Source: Corallococcus caeni (GTDB lineage Bacteria > Myxococcota > Myxococcia > Myxococcales > Myxococcaceae). From it: a DNA stretch of 64,000 nt. The stretch covers positions 47,283 through 111,282 of the forward strand of contig NZ_BTTW01000014.1 in assembly GCF_036245865.1 (NCBI RefSeq). The letters run 5' to 3'. Positions 8,382 to 16,753 of the stretch are shown piece after piece (within the stretch, counting starts at the first letter, position 1; the number at the start of each line of letters is the position of its first letter). The position numbers and the translations under genes were made by a program. A model generated the notes under the pieces. The model did no database searches. It was not told where the DNA came from and saw only the letters and a program-made list of their open reading frames with translations.

Positions 8382-11045
8382 GTGCGTACCCCCACCGACC
8401 GATACCTCCCGCCTCGCGCCGACGCCTCCTCCTCCGTGGCGCCCCAGCGCGGGCGGGTCATCGTCATCGCGCCCACGCGCGCCGCTTGCGAGACCATCGA
8501 GCTGGCGCTCGGGCTGGAGCTGCGCACGTACCTGGCGGAGCACCACGGCGAGCGCCTCCGTGAGCTGGCCCGGAGCGGGCAGGGGTTCGGCATCGTCGCG
8601 GGCACCGGCACGGGCAAGACGCTCGCCATCCGCCCCATCGCGGAGGAACTGGTGGGCCGCAAGCCCCTGCGGGTGGCGGTGGTCAACCGCGAGCGGGAGG
8701 CCACCGCGGAGACGCCGCTCGCGGACGTGGTCATCGTCACCACCGGTATCGCGCGGCGCTGGTTCCAGGGCGGCGTCATCCGGCGCGAGGACACGCTCAT
8801 CGTGGATGAAATCCACCAGACGTCCGCGGAGCTGGAGCTGTGCCTGGCGCTGGGCAAGCGCGTGGGCTGCCGCTTCATCTGGCTGTCCGCCACCGTGGAT
8901 CCGGCCTTCTACTCGCGCTACCTCGACAGCGCGGACGTGCTCCAGGTGTCCTCCTTCGACCCGCGCAAGGCGGCCACGGTGGAGGTGGAGCGCCGCCAGC
9001 CCCTGTCGTTCCTCGACGACGACTTCCTGCGGGACGTGCAGCGGCGGGGGCGCGGCGTGGGCGTGTTCCTGGCCACGCGCGCAGGGGTGGAGGAGGTGGC
9101 GGCCCACGTGCGCGAGAACGAGCCGGACATCCACGCGGCGCACTACCACGGCGGCGAGCCGCTGCGCGCCATCCGCCCCTTCCTGGAGGGCACGGCGCCC
9201 CGGCCCTTCGTGCTCGCGATGACGGCGGCGGGGCAGAGCGCGCTCAACGTGCCGGGGCTGGACACGGTCGTCATCGACGACATGCGCTTCACGAACCTGG
9301 TGGAGGGTGGCCGCAACATCCTCACCCGCGTGCACCTGGGCAACAACGAGCTCCTGCAGATGGCGGGGCGCGTGCATGGGCGGGTGGAGGGCGGGCGCGT
9401 CTTCATCCTGAGCGACCGGTCGCTCCACTTCGCCTCGCTCAAGCCCACCGAGCCCGAGTTCCAGCTCGCGGGCGAGCCGGAGCGCGTGGCGCTCACCGCG
9501 GCGGCCCTGGGCGTGCGGGCGGACGAACTGGACCTGCCCGTGCCGCTGGACCGCGACGCCTATCGCCGGGCGCTCGCGAAGCTCCAGGCGCGCAACATCG
9601 TGGACGCGGACGGCCGGCTGTCCGACTACGGCCGCGCGGTGGAGGCCCTGCCCGTGGAGCGCCCCTGGGCGGAGCTCATCGTCAACGCGGAGGACGCGCT
9701 GCTGCCGTTCCTCGCGGTGTGCAGCTCGGTGGAGTCGCTGCACCGGATGACGCGCGAGGAGCGCAACCTGGAGGGCGTGCTCGTGCCCGGCAGCGACCAC
9801 CTGACCGCGTACAACCTGTACGCGGAGGCCTTCCAGGAAGCGGGCACGGTGGGGGAGGTGCAGGGGCTGCCGCGCCACGTCTTCGACGCGGAGAAGCTCG
9901 CGGCCTGGACGGAGGGGCGCGGGGTGCTGGTGAAGGCCCTGGAGGACGCGGCGCTCGCGATGGCGAGCGTGTACCGGAGCGTGGGGCTGAAGCTGCCCGC
10001 GCACATGCCCCTCGCGAACACCCGCGTCTACCAGCGCTTCTGTGACCTGCTCGCGCGCTTCATGCCCTTCGACCTGGTCATCGACGAGCGCACGGCCCGG
10101 GGCGAGGTCGCGCGCGTGTCGAAGACGAGCGTGTGCGGCAACCTGGGCGCGGTGACGGGCCCGCTGCGCTACTTCGCCGACCGCAACGGCGACTCGCAGG
10201 CCGGCATCGAAGGCACCCAGCTGCCCCAGGCCCTGCTGCGCCGCTACGCCCGCCGTCACTCGGCGGCGCCCGTGTACGACGCGCGCTTCCGCTCGGTCGT
10301 GCTCGTGACGAGGGTGGACTTCTTCGGCTTCGCGCTGGAGCAGGAGGTGGAGGTGCTGCGCGCCTGGGGGCCGGAGCTCGCCAGGGCGGCCCGGCACGCG
10401 CTCGCTGAGGCGCTGGCGCGAGGCGACGCGCCCCATCCCGCGGTGGACCGTCACCGGGTCGCCATCGCGGAGGTGCGGGAGCTGTGGCGGCGCTCGGGCG
10501 GGACCACCGCGCCGCTGGAGTCGCCGGAGCTCACCGCGCTCTACGAGGCGCAGCTGGAGGGCGTGGACACGCTCGACGACTTCAAGGCGCGCCCCCTGCG
10601 GCTGGACCTGGACGCGCTCGTGCCGGCCGCGACGCGCCGGGCCCTCCTGGCGCTCCCGGACGCCGTGGAGGTGCGCGACCAGGCGGTCCCGCTCGAGTAC
10701 GACGTGGAGATGCTGTCCGACGGGGCCCCCCGCGGCGTGGTGCGACTGCACCTGCCAGAGAAGCTCGCCCGGACGTTGGTGGAGGAGGAACTGCCGATGC
10801 TCGACCGCCCCCAGCGCTTCAGCGTGGCCCGGGGCCGGCGGGGCGTGCTCCAGGCCCGCTCGCTCCTCGAGCTCCAGGAGCTGCTCGACCGCCCCTGGAT
10901 GCCGGACGAGATCGCCGAGGTCACACGCGAGCGCCAGCCCCAGGACCGGGAGCGCGGCGCCCCCAGCCGCGGGGGCAACCGCGGCCACCACGGCAAGGCA
11001 CCCCGGAACGGAGGCCGGCGGGGCGGCGGCAGGCGGCGGCGCTGA
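8382..11045 (+). CDS. DEAH-type superfamily 2 helicase
   Basis: The protein has 887 residues from the GTG at 8382. The longer open frame begins with low-complexity sequence and was not used. Motif I GTGTGKT is at residues 74-80, motif II DEIH at about 142-145, motif III SAT at about 169, and the motif VI variant QMAGRVHGR near 326. This is the order of a DEAH/HrpA-like nucleic-acid-stimulated ATPase. The second half is the helicase-associated region, and the C-terminus is a basic Gly/Arg tail, typical of RNA-binding proteins. The substrate is probably RNA, by family. The gene converges on the hydrolase ending at 11064. Confidence 0.85.
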   Translation: MRTPTDRYLPPRADASSSVAPQRGRVIVIAPTRAACETIELALGLELRTYLAEHHGERLRELARSGQGFGIVAGTGTGKTLAIRPIAEELVGRKPLRVAVVNREREATAETPLADVVIVTTGIARRWFQGGVIRREDTLIVDEIHQTSAELELCLALGKRVGCRFIWLSATVDPAFYSRYLDSADVLQVSSFDPRKAATVEVERRQPLSFLDDDFLRDVQRRGRGVGVFLATRAGVEEVAAHVRENEPDIHAAHYHGGEPLRAIRPFLEGTAPRPFVLAMTAAGQSALNVPGLDTVVIDDMRFTNLVEGGRNILTRVHLGNNELLQMAGRVHGRVEGGRVFILSDRSLHFASLKPTEPEFQLAGEPERVALTAAALGVRADELDLPVPLDRDAYRRALAKLQARNIVDADGRLSDYGRAVEALPVERPWAELIVNAEDALLPFLAVCSSVESLHRMTREERNLEGVLVPGSDHLTAYNLYAEAFQEAGTVGEVQGLPRHVFDAEKLAAWTEGRGVLVKALEDAALAMASVYRSVGLKLPAHMPLANTRVYQRFCDLLARFMPFDLVIDERTARGEVARVSKTSVCGNLGAVTGPLRYFADRNGDSQAGIEGTQLPQALLRRYARRHSAAPVYDARFRSVVLVTRVDFFGFALEQEVEVLRAWGPELARAARHALAEALARGDAPHPAVDRHRVAIAEVRELWRRSGGTTAPLESPELTALYEAQLEGVDTLDDFKARPLRLDLDALVPAATRRALLALPDAVEVRDQAVPLEYDVEMLSDGAPRGVVRLHLPEKLARTLVEEELPMLDRPQRFSVARGRRGVLQARSLLELQELLDRPWMPDEIAEVTRERQPQDRERGAPSRGGNRGHHGKAPRNGGRRGGGRRRR

Positions 11046-11063
11046 CGCGTCAGGGCAGGGCGC

Positions 11064-12008
11064 TCACCACGCGTGGCGGTCCATCCAGCTCCGGACCGCG
11101 CGCGCGATGTCCTCCGGCGCGTCTTCCGGCGCATGGTGCCCCGCGCGACCGAGCGGGAGAACCTCGAGGGTCCGCAGGTTGGCGCGCGCCCATTCGACGA
11201 TGTGCGGCGCGTTGAGGCCGGTCTCTCCGAACGTCAGCAGGAGCGCGGGCTTCGCGGACGGCTGCGCGAGCCACGCGTCATAGCGCTCAATCACCGAGGC
11301 GACGTCCGCGGGCTCGCCATCAATGGGGATCTCCCGAGGCCACTGCAGCACCGGACGTCGCGACGCCGGGTCCGGGTACGGGGCTTGATACACGGCCCGG
11401 TCACTCTCCGAGAGGCCGTGCTGGACGCCGTTCGCGAAGGACCTCGCGAGGAACGCGTTCTCTTCGAGCACGAGCTTCTCACCGGCCCCAGGGGTCCGCA
11501 GGGCGCGGAACAGCTGCTCGCCCTGGGGTGGCCAGTCGCTCCAGTGCATGGGGCGCAGGAACGTCTCGAACACGACCACGCCCCGCACGCGCTCCGGATG
11601 CCGCCGCGCCCAATCCAAGGCCAGGACGCCGCCCCAGTCGTAGCCGACGAGCACGACGTCCCGCAGGTCGAGTTCCGCGAACCACGCATCGAGGTACTTC
11701 GCGTGGTCCGCGAACCGGTAGGCGATGTCCGGCTTGCCCGAGCTCCCCATCCCGATGAGGTCGGGCGCGAGGCACCGGCCGCGGTCGGCGAGCCCTGGAA
11801 TGACGTTGCGCCACACGTGCGAGGACGTGGGGTTGCCATGCAGGAACACGATGGGCGCACCGGTCCCGGCCTGGCGGTAGGAGATGAACGAGTCCAGGAC
11901 AGGAAGCCGTTGAGCCGTGGTCATGGGAGTGCTCCGGGGAGGAAGCGGCGTGGAGGTGTGGCATGCGACGAGCGCGCCCGCGACGAGACAACCGAGCAGT
12001 CTGTGCAT
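11064..12008 (-). CDS. Haloalkane dehalogenase-like alpha/beta hydrolase
   Basis: Residues of the haloalkane dehalogenase family are visible: the oxyanion motif FLHGNPTSS, the nucleophile elbow GYDWGG (Asp about residue 124) and the catalytic His in GRAGHHAPE (about 291). Such enzymes hydrolyse carbon-halogen bonds to alcohols through an alkyl-enzyme ester. The ATG at 12008 gives a lipoprotein-like leader (MHRLLGCLVAGALVAC). The inner ATG at 11924 would give a 286-residue cytosolic enzyme of the usual family length. An export signal would be unusual for this family. The gene is divergent from a LysR gene that may control it. Substrate unknown; related epoxide hydrolases are a possible alternative. 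Confidence 0.85.
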   Translation of the reverse strand: MHRLLGCLVAGALVACHTSTPLPPRSTPMTTAQRLPVLDSFISYRQAGTGAPIVFLHGNPTSSHVWRNVIPGLADRGRCLAPDLIGMGSSGKPDIAYRFADHAKYLDAWFAELDLRDVVLVGYDWGGVLALDWARRHPERVRGVVVFETFLRPMHWSDWPPQGEQLFRALRTPGAGEKLVLEENAFLARSFANGVQHGLSESDRAVYQAPYPDPASRRPVLQWPREIPIDGEPADVASVIERYDAWLAQPSAKPALLLTFGETGLNAPHIVEWARANLRTLEVLPLGRAGHHAPEDAPEDIARAVRSWMDRHAW

Positions 12009-12053
12009 GCACTCATGATGGGGAAGGGGGAGTCCTGGCTGGTAGTGATGGTT

Positions 12054-12070
12054 CGTGAGGTCTAGGCTCA
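12054..12070. promoter_or_regulatory. Candidate LysR operator
   Basis: The inverted repeat GTGAG-N7-CTCAC lies 6 bases before the GTG start of the LysR gene and about 46 bases upstream of the divergent hydrolase start at 12008. The position fits a shared operator for autoregulation and activation. The arms are short and the site is not the classic T-N11-A spacing, so it is tentative. Confidence 0.35.
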
Positions 12071-12076
12071 CCAACC

Positions 12077-12988
12077 GTGAGCATTTCGATCGCGGCCCTG
12101 GACCTCAACCTCCTCCTGGTGCTCCACACCGTCCTCACCGAGCGCAGCGTGGTGCGCGCGGCCGAGCGGCTCCACGTCACGCCGTCCGCCGTCAGCAACA
12201 GCCTCGCGCGTCTCCGCTCCGTGCTGGGGGACCCGCTGGTGACGCGCAAGGGCCGCGGCATTGTGCCCACGCCTCGGGCACTCGCGCTCGCCCCCGCCAT
12301 CGCGCGTGGCCTGCGGGAGCTGGAGTCCGGGCTTCACGAGGCCCCGTTCGAGCCAGCCCGCTGCACGCGCACCTTCACCCTCGCCGTCGCCGATGCGGGT
12401 CAGGTCACCTGGGGACCGCGAATCGCGGCCCGGATGGCCGAGGCGCTGCCGAACGCGCGCCTCTCCGTGGTGGGCATCGCTTCGCTCGTCGCGCTCGGCG
12501 ACCTGACCTCGTCCCAGGTCGACCTGCACATCGGCCTCGCCGGGCGGGGCGCGGGCCTGCACGTCGAGCCGCTGCTGGACGAGCGCACCGTCCTCGTGGC
12601 CCGCGAAGGCCACCCCGCGCTTCAGAAGCGCCTGTCACCGCGCGCGCTCGGCACGCTCCGGCACGTGGGCGTGGAGATGGTGCCGGGCAAGGGCTTCCGG
12701 GACCTCGTCGGCGCCGCCTACGCACGCGCGGACCTCCGCCGCGAGGTCGTCATCACGGTGCCTTCCTTCCTGACGGCCGCCGCCATCGTGGCCGCGACCG
12801 ACCTCGTCGCGACGCTGCCGGAGTCACTCGTCGCCGCGCAGGGCGCGCGGCTGGGCGTGCGCGGCGTCAACGCGCCGTTCCCAGCGCACATCGTCAAGCT
12901 GGCTATGTGCTGGCATGACCGCACCCACGCCGACCCGGCCGCGCGCTACTTCCGCGAGCTGGTCCGGAGCGCGGTCCTGGCCGGGTGA
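12077..12988 (+). CDS. LysR-family transcriptional regulator
   Basis: The protein has 303 residues from a GTG start. The N-terminal winged HTH (residues about 8-65) contains LDLNLLLVLHTVLTERSVVRAA and VTPSAVSNSLARLR, close to the NodD/SyrM-like branch. The C-terminal part (about 90-300) is the periplasmic-binding-like effector domain. The gene is divergently transcribed from the haloalkane dehalogenase-like gene, the usual arrangement for a LysR regulator and its target. The effector is unknown. Confidence 0.9.
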   Translation: MSISIAALDLNLLLVLHTVLTERSVVRAAERLHVTPSAVSNSLARLRSVLGDPLVTRKGRGIVPTPRALALAPAIARGLRELESGLHEAPFEPARCTRTFTLAVADAGQVTWGPRIAARMAEALPNARLSVVGIASLVALGDLTSSQVDLHIGLAGRGAGLHVEPLLDERTVLVAREGHPALQKRLSPRALGTLRHVGVEMVPGKGFRDLVGAAYARADLRREVVITVPSFLTAAAIVAATDLVATLPESLVAAQGARLGVRGVNAPFPAHIVKLAMCWHDRTHADPAARYFRELVRSAVLAG

Positions 12989-13140
12989 CAGGCATGGGAT
13001 GCCGGCCCGGGTGTTGGCGTTGGTCAATGTGGAATGGCGGTCATTTCCCAGCGCAGCAGGGCCTGTTGCGGCACGGGCCAACGCTTCTCAGGCTTTAGCC
13101 AGAAGAGAAGGTCACAGAAACACGAAACCGAGGGGGGAAC

Positions 13141-14292
13141 ATGAGAACAACGTCGATTCGTGAACTGGGGCTGCGGTGTGGCGGATATGTGGTCGGGCTG
13201 TCGCTTGCCGTGGTGGGGTTGCCTGGAGTGGCCATCGCCCAGGCGCCTGACACGCTTCCCAATTCCTATGTCCAGCGGAACCTGGTCTCCAACGGGGCCA
13301 CGGCCGCGGAGCATGCGGATCCCAACCTGGTCAACAGCTGGGGGCTTGCCTTCAACCCGTTTGGCGTCGCCTGGGTGGCCGACAACGGGACGGGGGTTTC
13401 AACGCTCTACGACGGGGATGGGAACGCGCAGTCGCTCGTGGTCACCATCCCGGTGCCCACGGGAGCCATGGCTCCCGCGAGCCCCACCGGCGTCGTGTTC
13501 AATGGCTCCGAGGGCTTCGTGGTCTCCCAGGGCAGCGCCAGTGGCCCTGCTCGCTTCATCTTCGTCACGGAGCAGGGCGCGGTGGCCGGCTGGTCTCCCA
13601 GCGCCGCCGCATCCAACGCCATCCTCACGGTGGACAACTCCGGCAAGGGCGCGATCTACAAAGGGGCCGCCCTGGCGAGCAACGGCACCGCCACCTACCT
13701 CTACGCGACCGACTTCCACAACGGGCGGGTGGATGTCTTCGACAACAAGTTCGCGCCCGCCACGCTCAGTGGGAACTTCACGGACCCGAACCTGCCTGCC
13801 GGCTTCGCGCCGTTCGGCATCCAGAACATCCACGGCGACCTCTACGTGAGCTATGCGCAGCAGGATGAGAACCGCGAGGACGACGTGCACGGCCCGGGCC
13901 TGGGCTACGTCAACGTCTTCGATGCGAACGGGCGGTTGATCCGTCGGCTGATTTCCGCGGGCAACCTGAACGCTCCGTGGGGGATGGCCGTGGCGCCCGC
14001 CAGCTTCGGGCGGTTCGCGGGGCGGCTGCTGGTGGGGAACTTCGGCGACGGCACCCTCAACGCCTATGATGTCGCGACGGGAGCCTTCGATGCCCAGCTT
14101 CAGGGCACCGACGGGAAGCCGGTCATGATTGACGGCCTGTGGGCGCTCGGCTTCGGCAATGGCGTTCAGAACCAGCCCAGCAACACGCTGTTCTTCACCG
14201 CGGGTCCGGCGGATGAGTCCCAGGGCCTCTACGGCCGCCTCGACGTGGCCACCACGGGCGCGACCCGCGTCCCGTTCCGTCCCATGCGCTGA
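13141..14292 (+). CDS. Secreted TIGR03118-family protein
   Basis: The protein has 383 residues with a signal peptide ending near GVAIAQA. The mature start (NSYVQRNLVSNG, DPNLVNSWGLAFNPFGVAWVADNGT) is characteristic of the TIGR03118 family, a six-bladed NHL-like propeller of unknown function often found in secretomes. An AGGGGGG ribosome binding site lies just before the ATG, so the start is secure. A strong hairpin follows the stop codon. It stands alone, with no operon partners. Confidence 0.85.
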   Translation: MRTTSIRELGLRCGGYVVGLSLAVVGLPGVAIAQAPDTLPNSYVQRNLVSNGATAAEHADPNLVNSWGLAFNPFGVAWVADNGTGVSTLYDGDGNAQSLVVTIPVPTGAMAPASPTGVVFNGSEGFVVSQGSASGPARFIFVTEQGAVAGWSPSAAASNAILTVDNSGKGAIYKGAALASNGTATYLYATDFHNGRVDVFDNKFAPATLSGNFTDPNLPAGFAPFGIQNIHGDLYVSYAQQDENREDDVHGPGLGYVNVFDANGRLIRRLISAGNLNAPWGMAVAPASFGRFAGRLLVGNFGDGTLNAYDVATGAFDAQLQGTDGKPVMIDGLWALGFGNGVQNQPSNTLFFTAGPADESQGLYGRLDVATTGATRVPFRPMR

Positions 14293-14327
14293 GCCGCGAG
14301 CGGTTGGGACCGCGGAGGTCCTTGGAA

Positions 14328-14356
14328 CGCGCCCGGGGAATCATGTCCCGGGCGCG
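14328..14356 (+). terminator. Hairpin terminator after TIGR03118 gene
   Basis: A perfect 10-bp stem CGCGCCCGGG/CCCGGGCGCG with a 9-base loop begins 35 bases after the stop codon at 14292 and is followed by CCTT. There is no long T-run, as is usual in high-GC genomes. Confidence 0.6.
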
Positions 14357-14430
14357 CCTTCGGGGGCGCTCTGGCATTGCACCCGTGGCGGGCTCCATGT
14401 GATAGGCGCACCCCTCACCCTGGAGGAGTG

Positions 14431-16077
14431 ATGCCGAAATGGATTGCCTGGCTGTCCTCGTGTCTTGCCTTGCTTGCCACGGGATGCATGCCATTGGAGG
14501 CGGAGGACGCGCGGGAGCCGGAGGCCCAGGCGCAGGCCCTGACGGGCACGGAGGCCATCGACTTCGCTTCCGCGAGCACGCTGACGAACACGGATGCGTC
14601 CGGCAAGAGCGGCGGGATGGCCGTGCTCAAGACAAACAGCTCGAACTGCACGGTGGGCGCGTACGCCGACTGCTATGCGCAGTACATCGAGTTCAGCCCC
14701 AGCTACACGGGCTTCCTGACCTTCAAGCTCTCCAGCCTGACCCAGGCCGCGCCCACCCCCGCGCAAGTCACCCAGCTCCAGGTGCTGACGAAGTACCAGG
14801 GGCCCGGGGTGGCCACGTCCTACTACCAGTGGCAGCTCTACCGGTTCACGACCTCCAGCTGGGTCACGCTCGCCAACTCCCAGGGGCGCGGTGACTGGGT
14901 GTGGACCCCGGCCCTGACGCTCAACCTGCCCGCCACGGAGGTGGCCGCGAACTTCGTCTCGAGCACCGGTGACATCCGCGCGCGCATCGTCAAGGGCGCG
15001 GGCACGGACGCAGCTCAGCTCGACAGCCTCCGGCTCCAGGTGTCCTGGGACATCGGCACGACGTGCACGGCTGAAACCGACGCGGCCTTCTGCTCGCGGC
15101 TGGGCGCGAACTGCGGGCAGGTGAGCGGCACCGACAACTGCGGCCAGGCGCGCACGGTCACCAGCTGCGGCACCTGCCAGAGCCCGGACACCTGCGGCGG
15201 TGGCGGCACCGCGAACGTCTGTGGCCAGGGTTCGGCCTGCACGGTGGCGGCTTTCCCCAGGGGCACCACCTGGATGTGGGACCTGGAGCACAACGCCATC
15301 CCCACGAACCTCAACGCGCAGGTCTACGTCGTGGATCTCTTCAACACCTCCAGCGCGAAGATCCAGGAGTACAAGACCGCCGGGAAGAAGGTCGTCTGCT
15401 ACTTCAGCGCCGGCACCTACGAGGACTGGCGCGAGGACGCGAGCCAGTTCCCGCAGGACACGTACTGCACGCCCGGGGAGAACTGCGCCCAGTCCGTCCA
15501 CATCCTGGGGGACTGGTGCACGAGCGGCGGCGGCTGTGAGTGGTGGTTGGATCACCGCAAGCAGGCGGTGCGGACGGTGATGACGTCACGCATGCAGTTG
15601 GCGCGGAGCAAGGGCTGCGACGCGGTGGAGCCGGACAACGTCGACGGCTACTCGCACGACGATGAGATCAGCTGCACCGACCAGGCCTGCTGGGGCCTCA
15701 CGGCGTCCCACCAGCTCGACTACAACCGGTGGCTCGCCACCACCGCCCACTCGCTGTGCCTGGGCATCGCGCTCAAGAACGACGTGGATCAGGTCGCCTC
15801 GCTCGCGGACTCCTTCGACTTCGCCATCAACGAGGAGTGCCAGAAGTACAACGAGTGCGGTGCGTACAAGACCTGGTTCACGAACAAGAACAAGGCGGTC
15901 TTCAACGCCGAGTACCGCGTGGACTCGGGCGGGGACACCACCAACTGGACGAACTGCACGGGGACGGGGACGACCTGTGCCTGCGGTGAGAGCGGCTTCG
16001 TCCAGGGAGACCTGCGCACCCTGGTCTTCAGCACCGCGTCGGTGCGGTATGACAACGTCCAGTTCGCCTGCTGGTAG
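14431..16077 (+). CDS. Secreted GH114 glycosidase with N-terminal beta-sandwich
   Basis: The protein has 548 residues from the ATG at 14431, with GGAGGAG directly upstream. It has a lipoprotein-like leader (LLATGC). Residues about 30-205 form an all-beta domain probably used for carbohydrate or surface binding. Residues about 210-270 are a Cys-rich linker (CGTCQSPDTCGGGG). Residues about 275-548 match GH114, the endo-alpha-1,4-polygalactosaminidase family: WMWDLEHNAI, KKVVCYFSAGTYEDWR, the conserved acidic block DAVEPDNVDGY and FDFAINEECQKYNECG. Family members cleave galactosamine-rich exopolysaccharides, so a role in breaking competitor or prey biofilm is inferred. The gene converges on the 122-residue gene. 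Confidence 0.88.
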   Translation: MPKWIAWLSSCLALLATGCMPLEAEDAREPEAQAQALTGTEAIDFASASTLTNTDASGKSGGMAVLKTNSSNCTVGAYADCYAQYIEFSPSYTGFLTFKLSSLTQAAPTPAQVTQLQVLTKYQGPGVATSYYQWQLYRFTTSSWVTLANSQGRGDWVWTPALTLNLPATEVAANFVSSTGDIRARIVKGAGTDAAQLDSLRLQVSWDIGTTCTAETDAAFCSRLGANCGQVSGTDNCGQARTVTSCGTCQSPDTCGGGGTANVCGQGSACTVAAFPRGTTWMWDLEHNAIPTNLNAQVYVVDLFNTSSAKIQEYKTAGKKVVCYFSAGTYEDWREDASQFPQDTYCTPGENCAQSVHILGDWCTSGGGCEWWLDHRKQAVRTVMTSRMQLARSKGCDAVEPDNVDGYSHDDEISCTDQACWGLTASHQLDYNRWLATTAHSLCLGIALKNDVDQVASLADSFDFAINEECQKYNECGAYKTWFTNKNKAVFNAEYRVDSGGDTTNWTNCTGTGTTCACGESGFVQGDLRTLVFSTASVRYDNVQFACW

Positions 16078-16124
16078 CGCGGGCGGGCCGGGGCGGTCTT
16101 CCCGTCCTGGCCTCCCTGAACGGG

Positions 16125-16149
16125 CGCGGCACGTCGGCGGCGTGCCGCG
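16125..16149. terminator. Bidirectional hairpin terminator
   Basis: A perfect 9-bp stem CGCGGCACG/CGTGCCGCG with a 7-base loop lies between two convergent genes (stops at 16077 and 16161). Part of the sequence (TCGGCGG and the right arm) resembles the repeated element at 16649, but the location fits a terminator better. Confidence 0.55.
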
Positions 16150-16160
16150 TCCCCGAGGCG

Positions 16161-16529
16161 CTACTTCGACGGCGACGGGTCCACATCCCCGGCGGAGACA
16201 TCAATCGTCCCGTTGGCGGACCGGGTCTCCCTTCTTACCGGGCCGTCCGAGGTGCTGAAGCTGTAGTCGAAGCAATCCCCCAGCGACACGTTGGGCGGGA
16301 CGTAGAACACGTAGAAGCAGACGGTATCGCCCCTCTCATCCACCGTCACGGTCTTGGAGGCGAGCCGGAGGGGAGGCTGCAGCGTCAGGTCCGGTGGCGT
16401 GAAGCCCTTGGGGAGGAACACCAGGGCGGTGAGCCCGCCGTTCAGCGGGGCCGAGCATTCCGGCACGTTGATGGGTTTCGTGCTGCTGCCGGCGGCGAAG
16501 TCGACGACGATGTCCAGCTTGAATGACAT
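16161..16529 (-). CDS. 122-residue protein of unknown function
   Basis: The ATG at 16529 follows TTGGGAGAACCGC, which contains a good ribosome binding site. The much longer upstream frame is Arg/Ala/Pro-rich and not credible. The protein begins MSFKLDIVVDFAAG, has no signal peptide or membrane segment, contains three cysteines, and looks mostly beta. Its C-terminal NGTID motif recurs in the 34-residue peptide encoded at 21039-21143. The two genes also share a promoter-like GGCATC-N4-TTGAA element at almost the same distance from the start codon. It is divergent from the kinase gene. The family is not recognised; a sigma54-controlled output of the cluster is inferred. Confidence 0.75.
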   Translation of the reverse strand: MSFKLDIVVDFAAGSSTKPINVPECSAPLNGGLTALVFLPKGFTPPDLTLQPPLRLASKTVTVDERGDTVCFYVFYVPPNVSLGDCFDYSFSTSDGPVRRETRSANGTIDVSAGDVDPSPSK

Positions 16530-16580
16530 GCGGTTCTCCCAATTTGCCCCGGACGCGTCGCGGGGCGCCCGTCCCTCCCA

Positions 16581-16596
16581 TTCAACCGTGATGCCG
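16581..16596 (-). promoter_or_regulatory. Sigma54-like promoter for the 122-residue gene
   Basis: The minus strand reads CGGCATC-ACGG-TTGAA, with the GG to -12 spacing of a sigma54 promoter (consensus TGGCACG-N4-TTGCW) but GA in place of GC at -12. The -12 element lies about 54 bases from the ATG. The element at 21194-21209 has the same conserved bases at nearly the same distance from its gene. Confidence 0.5.
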
Positions 16597-16648
16597 GGCT
16601 GAGCGCCGAGGAGGCCTGTATGACCGCGGCCGCCGCGGTCCCCTCCGG

Positions 16649-16669
16649 CGACATGTCGGCGGCATGCCG
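16649..16669. repeat. Repeated palindromic element, copy 1
   Basis: The 10-bp palindrome CGACATGTCG is followed by GCGGCATGCCG. Copy 2 at 21291-21311 matches at 18 of 21 positions. This copy is 53 bases upstream of the -24 box of the 122-residue gene and 85 bases before the kinase ATG, which suits an enhancer (upstream activator) site. Confidence 0.45.
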
Positions 16670-16753
16670 ACCCGCTCCTCGCCGGGAGCGCTCTTCGCGT
16701 CCGTTCAGGGCTCGCGTCATACTCAGGGCCCTCTTCACGAGGTCCCCCCGCCG

